IMG/VR virus record: IMGVR_UViG_3300005731_000063
Location: 1-26,500 of that record
Strand: one strand, 5' to 3'
Origin: a virus
DNA length: 26,500 nucleotides
The position numbers and the translations under genes were made by a program. Of this stretch, positions 22,609 to 26,500 are shown piece by piece (positions within the stretch are counted from its first letter, which is position 1; the number at the start of each line of letters is the position of its first letter). Under the pieces are notes generated by a model. It saw only the letters and a program-made list of their open reading frames with translations, did no database searches and was not told where the DNA came from.

Positions 22609-22869
22609 CTACCACATTTCACCGCTACAATACTCATCCCCTTGGTTGGTAAAGAAGTAAGTTTGAAAACCTACATCGAATAGATCACGGTTCTTAGTAC
22701 ATTCGTTCTCTACCTCTATAGCGTAGTAAACCGCTGCTTCGTCTTCATGGAAACCTACTACTGTTCCGCATACTGAGTAACATGGCTCTACGTTGTTATC
22801 TGGCTTTACTTCCTCCTTAGTGCATGAGGCGAGTAGGGTCGTTAGTAGTATTATTGTTGTTAGTCTCAT
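22609..22869 (-). CDS. phage-encoded lipoprotein
   Basis: The first 15 residues are a lipoprotein signal peptide (RLTTIILLTTLLAS) with lipobox LLAS-Cys16. The mature part has 71 residues and four more cysteines (30, 34, 57, 83), enough for two disulfides, which suits an exported protein. Phage lipoproteins often block the receptor against superinfection (T5 Llp and related exclusion proteins) or act as outer-membrane spanins. Distance from the lysis genes and absence of a proline-rich linker favour the first reading. It overlaps the previous gene by 4 nt. Confidence 0.68.
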   Translation of the reverse strand: MRLTTIILLTTLLASCTKEEVKPDNNVEPCYSVCGTVVGFHEDEAAVYYAIEVENECTKNRDLFDVGFQTYFFTNQGDEYCSGEMW

Positions 22870-23132
22870 TCCTCAGCGTTTGAAATTACATGAATCTCTA
22901 CGTTTACTTTTTTGCCAACGTATCTACTCAATTGGTCTATGTGCTCCCTTGTTATCTTTTCAGGTATATCTATAGAGCCTCCGCAAAATGAAGCATGGTC
23001 ATCGGTTAAAGCCATCCTTTCACTTGGTACGTAAATTAATTGACATAACCCAGAGCTATCGCCATTATGCTCAAACCAATCGCCCAATTTATAGGTAACT
23101 TCTTTCTCTTCTCTCTTGTCTATTACTTTCAT
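22866..23132 (-). CDS. hypothetical 88-aa protein upstream of the lipoprotein
   Basis: A short, mildly acidic, beta-rich protein (EVTYKLGDWFEHNGDSSGLC, then LIYVPSERMALTD) with two cysteines. The last strand region (GKKVNVEIHVISN) ends with a coupled overlap of 4 nt with the lipoprotein gene, so the two may work together. No signal peptide or membrane segment is present. It follows the tRNA-like segment with a leader of about 20 AT-rich bases. No family is recognised. Confidence 0.55.
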   Translation of the reverse strand: MKVIDKREEKEVTYKLGDWFEHNGDSSGLCQLIYVPSERMALTDDHASFCGGSIDIPEKITREHIDQLSRYVGKKVNVEIHVISNAEE

Positions 23133-23155
23133 CTTATTTTGTTTTTAATTATTTA

Positions 23156-23229
23156 GAACCGTGTGCAGATTCGAACTGCTTACCCCTTTAGCACGGTTGC
23201 CACTCTACACCAATGACCAAAGCACGTTG
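23156..23229 (-). tRNA. tRNA-like sequence, degenerate
   Basis: Read on the minus strand, this 74-base stretch has a D-loop-like ATTGGTGTAGAG (23214-23203), GTGCTAA in the anticodon-loop position (possible anticodon GCT), and a good T arm (GCAG, loop TTCGAAT, CTGC). It ends CACGGTTC like an acceptor strand. The expected 5' acceptor partner is AACCGTG; the bases actually there (CAACGTG) pair only partly, and the D and anticodon stems are poor. AACCGTG does occur inside, at 23198-23192. It overlaps the end of the 72-aa gene by about 25 bases. A decayed tRNA or a captured tRNA fragment is more likely than a working tRNA. Confidence 0.35.
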
Positions 23230-23423
23230 TCGCTTGACTTGTACTCAAATCCCTCCGCGTCTGTCTTACTCATTCTCACTGATGAACCGTTAGCCGCTTT
23301 AAACGCTAGTCCCTTAGTGCTTTTTACTTCTACCACCTTGGTTCTGTTTCTCTCACCCTTGATAGTGTAGAAGATTGTCTGTCCTTCTTGTAGCTCTGCA
23401 AATGTTGTACTTGTTCCTTTCAT
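23205..23423 (-). CDS. hypothetical 72-aa protein
   Basis: A small basic, strand-rich protein (LQEGQTIFYTIKGERNRTKV, residues 11-30; KGLAFKAANGSSVRMSK) with a likely SH3-like or KOW-like barrel length, though this is only an impression. It ends within the tRNA-like segment. It belongs to the run of small genes between the sigma-like gene and the terminase. Function is unknown. Confidence 0.55.
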   Translation of the reverse strand: MKGTSTTFAELQEGQTIFYTIKGERNRTKVVEVKSTKGLAFKAANGSSVRMSKTDAEGFEYKSSDNVLWSLV

Positions 23424-23429
23424 GCTATT

Positions 23430-23594
23430 CTATTTTAACCAGTAATCAATTTCTTCTAAAGTGTATTCCTTTCCCTTTTCGGTAAGGCTTCGCACCTTAT
23501 CCTCGTTAAACATTCCTAAGTTAGGTGTTTCTCCTACAACGAATATAAAAGTATCGCTCTTAGGTCGTTCCTCTTTTATGTCTGTCTTAATCAT
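23430..23594 (-). CDS. small acidic ORF, 54 aa
   Basis: The frame starts at ATG 23594, overlapping the stop of the Cys-rich gene by 8 bases, and ends 6 bases before the next gene. The product (MIKTDIKEERPKSD, then TFIFVVGETPNLGMF and a helical KGKEYTLEEIDYWLK end) has the balance of a small folded protein. Without it the stretch would be an unusual gap in a tightly packed operon. It has no known family. Confidence 0.5.
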   Translation of the reverse strand: MIKTDIKEERPKSDTFIFVVGETPNLGMFNEDKVRSLTEKGKEYTLEEIDYWLK

Positions 23595-24015
23595 TTCGCT
23601 TCTCGTAGTTGTTTACAAACTCCTTTAGTTCTTTTAGAAAGCAGGGCTTACAGTTTTCGTCTGTCTTATTTGTACCTCCCACCATTGATAGAACTTTATA
23701 AAAATCCTTGCGCTCTTCTGCGGTTATCCTCGACTTATCTTTTAAGTTGGTAACCACTCGCTCCATCTCAGATAGTTCATACTTAGTCAAGTCTCTGCCC
23801 CATTTATTGATTGGACACCTAGCAACCTTTAGGCGTGCTTTAACACTCATAACACACCCGCACAACTCAGCTTCACCCCTTCCGAATTTAACCTTGTCGG
23901 GGTTAGGTGTTAGCCTTGTTAAGATAGTGCCGCAACTTCTTGTCGCCCTCTTGTAGTTGGGGCAATCGTGGCACTTATCCAGCCTCTTCTTGTATGTGTC
24001 TTTATTTACTAGCAT
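23587..24015 (-). CDS. Cys-rich zinc-binding protein
   Basis: The 142-residue protein has cysteines at 15, 18, 28, 52, 54 and 67 (CHDCPN, RSCGT, LCGCVM, ARCPIN) that could hold zinc, followed by a long helical part (81-110). A second CxxC is at 122 and 125 (NCKPCF). Similar Cys-rich proteins are frequent in flavobacterial phages and have no assigned function. It overlaps the sigma-like gene by 7 nt. The zinc sites and basic charge suggest nucleic-acid or transcription-machinery binding. Confidence 0.6.
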   Translation of the reverse strand: MLVNKDTYKKRLDKCHDCPNYKRATRSCGTILTRLTPNPDKVKFGRGEAELCGCVMSVKARLKVARCPINKWGRDLTKYELSEMERVVTNLKDKSRITAEERKDFYKVLSMVGGTNKTDENCKPCFLKELKEFVNNYEKRND

Positions 24016-24392
24016 TGTTTTATCTTGGCTTTTACTGATCTAATCACGCTCCAAATGTATCTACACTCCACCCCGCATATCTTCGCTATCTCTTTAGGCT
24101 TGTAGCCCTCCATTAACGATCTACTTACCTCTGCTTCGAACGCGTCTAAATTATAGTTGTTTAGGTCTAGTGGCTCACTTGGCTGCTTGCTTGGATGGAA
24201 GATTAATTCCTCTTCCTTCTTCCTTCTTATCTCGTCTATCCATCTGTTATGAATGGCTAGGTAAATATAAGAATCCAAAACCTCAACACCCTTGCGCTGC
24301 ATCTTTATATAAACGTCGTGAACATAATCTTTATACAAGGGGTCGCCTTTAGTTATCTTGAAGGCTCTACTATACCACTCTTCAACATTCAT
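24009..24392 (-). CDS. small sigma-70-like transcription factor
   Basis: Residues 18-58 resemble sigma region 2 (DYVHDVYIKMQ, then YIYLAIHNRWIDEIRRKKE), and residues 88-124 a region 4 helix-turn-helix (YKPKEIAKICGVECRYIWSV, then basic KAKIK). The order and 127-residue length recall reduced ECF-type sigma factors carried by Bacteroidota phages. It could direct RNA polymerase to phage late promoters; the adjacent zinc protein may be a cofactor. Region 2 is short, so a sigma-derived regulator is the alternative. Confidence 0.6.
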   Translation of the reverse strand: MNVEEWYSRAFKITKGDPLYKDYVHDVYIKMQRKGVEVLDSYIYLAIHNRWIDEIRRKKEEELIFHPSKQPSEPLDLNNYNLDAFEAEVSRSLMEGYKPKEIAKICGVECRYIWSVIRSVKAKIKQC

Positions 24393-24393
24393 T

Positions 24394-24912
24394 TCATCTC
24401 TCTACGAATGTAAATGTAAAAATATTTCCTGACATTAACACTACATCGATGTCGAAACTTCTAGGACTGTCTTTAATGAATACATCGCTTTCGTCGTATG
24501 GCGTTGTGTGATACCATAAAAAACTAACATCTTCACCGTTGAACTGAATAGGTGCTAAAGGGTTAAACCAGTTGTTACCCTCGCCAAACTCTCCAAACAA
24601 CTCAAACAAATCCAAAGGCAATAGGCTTGGGTTTGGGTCGGGCGTTGTTCCGTACCCAGCTATCAAGGCCATCATATCAGGAGTGTTCAATACACCGTCA
24701 CTATTCAAGTCCCATGCGGTTTTGGCTTTTGTTCCAAACAGTGATAAGAATTTCATCAACGCCTGGGAGTTTGGAAGGTATCTTATAGGGGCTTGGTAAA
24801 CTCCGTCAATCTTCGCGTTCATCTCTATACAGTAGTACCTATGAAGCTGAACCCAATCACTTAGCACTACATCTTCCTTGAACAAGGACTTAAACCAGTT
24901 AACTATTCTCAT
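24394..24912 (-). CDS. unknown protein with dockerin-like calcium loop
   Basis: This 172-residue protein contains AWDLNSDGVLNTPDMMALIA (residues 66-85), an EF-hand-like loop with D68, N70, D72 and D79 in calcium-binding spacing, followed by GYG. It matches a single dockerin or GEVED-adjacent calcium repeat. A PDPNPSLLPL linker separates it from a C-terminal beta region. There is no signal peptide. It overlaps the SSB gene by 4 nt, so it is made with an early protein. Its role is not known. Confidence 0.52.
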   Translation of the reverse strand: MRIVNWFKSLFKEDVVLSDWVQLHRYYCIEMNAKIDGVYQAPIRYLPNSQALMKFLSLFGTKAKTAWDLNSDGVLNTPDMMALIAGYGTTPDPNPSLLPLDLFELFGEFGEGNNWFNPLAPIQFNGEDVSFLWYHTTPYDESDVFIKDSPRSFDIDVVLMSGNIFTFTFVER

Positions 24913-25226
24913 TGCTTTGGTGCGTTTATGTCATCAACTACTACCTCAGTGAAGTACTTAGTTTGACCGTTTCCATCCTCGTACTTCCTATGTTTTAGCT
25001 TGCCCTCTATCGTGACGAACACGCCCTTTTTGAACACCTTCTCAGCAAAGTTAGCCTTTCGGTTGCTCACTTTAAGGTTGTGCCAGTCCGTTGCGTCCTC
25101 GTAGTTTTCACCTACTTTCTTTTGGTAGCTTGTAGCTATTGTCGCGGTAATGGTTTTACCTCCATCTTCAAAGGTCTTAACCTCGCAGTCTTGACCGATG
25201 TATCCGCTTAGTATTACTCTGTTCAT
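24909..25226 (-). CDS. ssb: single-stranded DNA-binding protein
   Basis: The OB-fold of an SSB is clear: NRVILSGYIGQDCEVKTFED (residues 2-21), TATIATSYQKK, then DWHNLKVSNRKANFAEKVFK (47-66) and VTIEGKLKHRKYEDGNGQTK. It coats single strands in replication and recombination. At 105 residues it lacks the acidic DDDIPF-type tip through which bacterial SSBs recruit partners, ending instead in DDINAPKQ. It may work with the Rad52-like annealing protein encoded in the other operon. Confidence 0.92.
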   Translation of the reverse strand: MNRVILSGYIGQDCEVKTFEDGGKTITATIATSYQKKVGENYEDATDWHNLKVSNRKANFAEKVFKKGVFVTIEGKLKHRKYEDGNGQTKYFTEVVVDDINAPKQ

Positions 25227-25227
25227 A

Positions 25228-25377
25228 TTATTGAGATCTGTAGTCTATAATCATATCTTTAACTTCCTCGCTCTTTATCCAATTATGGAACACCTCACCC
25301 TCATCCCCTCTTCGAACATCATACGCGTATTGCCTACCTGAGTACCACGCCCTTTTTAACATCTCTTCTAATTCCAT
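25228..25377 (-). CDS. small ORF directly upstream of ssb
   Basis: A 49-codon frame from ATG 25377 (MELEEMLKRAWYSGRQYAYD) to TAA 25228 lies one base before the SSB start. The product is acidic and helical, ending VKDMIIDYRSQ. Codon use and spacing match its neighbours and it fills an otherwise empty 168-bp gap. No function can be given. Confidence 0.55.
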   Translation of the reverse strand: MELEEMLKRAWYSGRQYAYDVRRGDEGEVFHNWIKSEEVKDMIIDYRSQ

Positions 25378-25394
25378 GCTTTATTGCTTTTGTT

Positions 25395-25820
25395 TTATAA
25401 GTATTGCTTTTGTTTCGATATCTCGTTATCGTATTCTATTTTATTTTGCTTGTACTCCATTGGAGTTGGTAAGTAGCAGTTATGAGTCTGTGAGAAGTTC
25501 CTAACGTGTTCAATGAATAGGTTGATCTCTGGGTTATTGAAGGTTGCTATACTTCTGTACGTCTGAAAACCTCTAACACTCTTGATGATCCATCCATAAG
25601 AAACCATATTCCCCGCACTATACTTCATCACTTGCTTAACCTCGTCCAGCGTCAGGCCAAAGTGAATCGCTGCCATACTCAATATAGCGTGAAGATACGC
25701 ATTTTGACTAACACTTTTGCTCTTTTTCTTCTCTGTTATTTCCACAATCGCCTCGCGGTCAATCAGTTGTTGCAATCGCTTAATAGCTTCTATTGCTTGT
25801 GTTTTAGTGTTGTATTTCAT
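25395..25820 (-). CDS. NinB-like recombination accessory protein
   Basis: The 141-residue protein has a lysine-rich first third and then SVSQNAYLHAILSMAAIHFG (57-76) followed by LTLDEVKQVMK, close to the QNxYLH and LDEVK pattern of NinB-like proteins. Further on, SYGWIIKSVRGFQTY and LFIEHVRNFSQTHNCYLPTP complete a pattern seen in Bacteroidota phages. NinB of lambda binds single-stranded DNA and stimulates recombination. Its nearness to ssb fits. It overlaps the HTH gene by 4 nt. Confidence 0.58.
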   Translation of the reverse strand: MKYNTKTQAIEAIKRLQQLIDREAIVEITEKKKSKSVSQNAYLHAILSMAAIHFGLTLDEVKQVMKYSAGNMVSYGWIIKSVRGFQTYRSIATFNNPEINLFIEHVRNFSQTHNCYLPTPMEYKQNKIEYDNEISKQKQYL

Positions 25821-26002
25821 TTCTTCCGTTTTACTATTACTTCATAACCTACCGCCTCCGCGTACTTAAAAAGCGTACTCATTGCTGAGTCTCTACCCTT
25901 CTCGAATCCATCAACACTTAGGTTGTGTGCTATGTGAGTTTTTTTTACCCCTTGTTCTTTTCGGGCTTGCGTCAGTTCTTTTACTATCTGTTCTTTTTCC
26001 AT
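25817..26002 (-). CDS. small HTH transcriptional regulator (XRE-like)
   Basis: From Met at 26002 the product is 61 residues: EQIVKELTQARKEQGVKKTH leads into IAHNLSVDGFEKGRDSAMST and LFKYAEAVGYEVIV, the standard XRE helix-turn-helix order with the FEKG turn. A longer frame from 26086 adds 28 residues that are not family-like, although it would overlap the upstream stop. It may control early genes or a lysogenic state. No divergent repressor/Cro arrangement is present. Confidence 0.6.
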   Translation of the reverse strand: MEKEQIVKELTQARKEQGVKKTHIAHNLSVDGFEKGRDSAMSTLFKYAEAVGYEVIVKRKK

Positions 26003-26075
26003 ATTGATTTTTTTAAATAACGTTGTAGCCAGTACTACTTTTGTTACTTTTTCTAACGATGGTTTATTATTTCCG

Positions 26076-26378
26076 TTACCCACCATTAAGGATATTGCTT
26101 ACAATAAACTTCAATGCAGGTTTCTTCCATTTGTTTTGCTTTCTTATAAGTAGCTTATTAGCTTTAGGGAAAAAGTCAATTACCCCATATTTAGAATCAA
26201 ACGTATAGCTTCCATTATATCTTTTGGTTACTTTTGTTTGTTCTTGTAGCTTTTTAAGCCAAGTTTCCTCAAACTTTTCTTTTCGTTCTGCTCTAAGTAC
26301 TTTGGTATATTTCCCTAAAGCTGCCAAGTCATTATCTGTTTGCTCGGCTTCTATTCTAAGTCTTTTTGATTCTTTCAT
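26076..26378 (-). CDS. hypothetical basic protein, first gene of the phage
   Basis: The 100-residue protein begins with a charged helix (KESKRLRIEAEQTDNDLAAL) and continues with GVIDFFPKANKLLIRKQNKW (65-84), a motif repeatedly met in small early proteins of Bacteroidota phages, after a TKRYNGSYTFDSK strand. No activity is known to me. It is the first phage gene, with its start only 20 bases from the attC at 26398, so its promoter must lie within or beyond the attC. Confidence 0.6.
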   Translation of the reverse strand: MKESKRLRIEAEQTDNDLAALGKYTKVLRAERKEKFEETWLKKLQEQTKVTKRYNGSYTFDSKYGVIDFFPKANKLLIRKQNKWKKPALKFIVSNILNGG

Positions 26379-26397
26379 ACTATTAAATTTAAACGTT

Positions 26398-26456
26398 GCC
26401 TAACATTCCATGAGTCGTAATTCCCTGCGGTCACTACGCTCATTTCAGCGTTAGCG
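26398..26456 (+). other. attC-like integron recombination site at the right boundary
   Basis: R'' is GCCTAAC (26398-26404), spacer ATTCC, L'' ATGAG-T-CGTA (26410-26419) with T26415 extrahelical, and L' TACGCTCAT (26435-26443), pairing perfectly as 5 bp plus 4 bp. The spacer TTCAGC (26444-26449) and R' GTTAGCG (26450-26456) follow; the last two bases of R' depart from GTTRRRY. The order R''-5 nt-L'' with an extra base-L'-6 nt-R' is the arrangement of the aadA-type attC. The hairpin core TCCCTGCGGTC (26422-26432) also occurs in the left copy. The predicted crossover is 26450/26451. Confidence 0.68.
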
Positions 26457-26500
26457 TTCATTTTCCTGACGCACTAAATCTTCAATAGCATCTTGTTCAT
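26451..26500 (-). CDS. C-terminal end of a further gene beyond the attC
   Basis: The frame ending in TAA (26453-26451) gives a 15-residue terminus ending in VRQENER; its start lies outside the window. The stop codon is formed by the first bases after the predicted attC crossover, as for the helicase gene at 307. It is probably the reverse-oriented gene of the next cassette. Function cannot be read from so little. Confidence 0.4.
   Translation of the reverse strand, partial: EQDAIEDLVRQENER

Larger units (their letters stand above)
307..26450. mobile_element. siphovirus-like phage genome bounded by attC-like sites (candidate giant integron cassette)
   Basis: The interval runs from the predicted crossover of the attC-like site at 218-312 (306/307) to that of the site at 26398-26456 (26450/26451), about 26.1 kb. 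It contains terminase, portal, capsid, protease and scaffold, tape measure, tail, lysis, recombination and replication genes, all on the minus strand. No tyrosine or serine recombinase, transposase or reverse transcriptase is seen inside it. In integron terms the plus strand is the cassette top strand, the right-hand attC belongs to this cassette, and its genes lie in reverse orientation. The alternative is a phage that integrated by other means beside pre-existing attC sites. Confidence 0.5.

Noticed and set aside
1-26454. The end repeats as ordinary attL/attR of a tyrosine integrase, or terminal redundancy of a circular contig.
   Set aside because: The copies differ at 11 of 52 aligned positions with compensating stem changes. 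Duplicated att cores or assembly overlaps should be identical, and no integrase gene is present.
1-26500. CRISPR arrays, insertion sequences or rRNA genes.
   Set aside because: No regularly spaced direct repeats, transposase frames or rRNA-like sequence were seen.

Overview
The window holds an almost complete siphovirus-like phage genome of a Bacteroidota (probably flavobacterial) host. Every convincing phage gene is on the minus strand, so transcription runs from about 26.4 kb down to 0.3 kb. The host assignment rests on gene families typical of Bacteroidota phages (DUF6291-like replication protein, TIGR02594-type lysin, 3TM holin, XkdF-type protease, characteristic portal, capsid and tail proteins), AT-rich sequence, mostly weak Shine-Dalgarno signals, and a promoter with a TAnnTTTG -7 box.

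Layout in transcription order. 26.4-22.6 kb: small early or accessory genes (HTH regulator, NinB-like protein, SSB, sigma-like factor, Cys-rich protein, lipoprotein, a degenerate tRNA-like sequence). 22.6-21.1 kb: small and large terminase. 20.8-13.3 kb: tail genes, with a probable -1 programmed frameshift in a tail-assembly-chaperone-like gene, a tail protein fused to a DUF1566/Lcl-type domain, tail completion, two large tail or baseplate proteins, and the tape measure. 11.5-6.1 kb: head genes (protease plus scaffold, major capsid, probable tail tube, portal with a gp7-like tail domain, adaptor). 6.1-4.7 kb: lysis genes (spanin-like protein, lysin, holin), ended by a strong intrinsic terminator. 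A separate unit starts at a recognisable promoter near 4.65 kb and carries recombination and replication genes: Rad52-like annealing protein, zinc-binding peptide, DnaA-domain-IV-like protein, DUF6291 protein, C5 cytosine methyltransferase, Twinkle/DnaB-like helicase. No integrase, DNA polymerase or primase is visible.

The most unusual feature is what bounds the phage. Positions 1-54 and 26398-26456 are related direct repeats (41 of 52 aligned bases identical). Both have integron attC architecture: R'' GCCTAAC (cut by the edge on the left), 5-nt spacer, L'' with one extrahelical base, variable hairpin, L', 6-nt spacer TTCAGC, and R' GTTAG. A third, more diverged attC-like site lies at 218-312. 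Between the first two sites is a 258-bp unit that looks like an ordinary small cassette, with a 46-aa membrane ORF. The phage occupies about 26.1 kb between the second site and the right one. Its last gene, the helicase, ends on a stop codon made by the first three bases after the predicted crossover point, and the partial gene beyond the right attC does the same. The simplest reading is a phage genome residing in an integron cassette array as one giant cassette, perhaps mobilised by an integron integrase in trans. This is inference from two good sites, one weaker site and the absence of an integrase; IntI lies outside the window if it exists.
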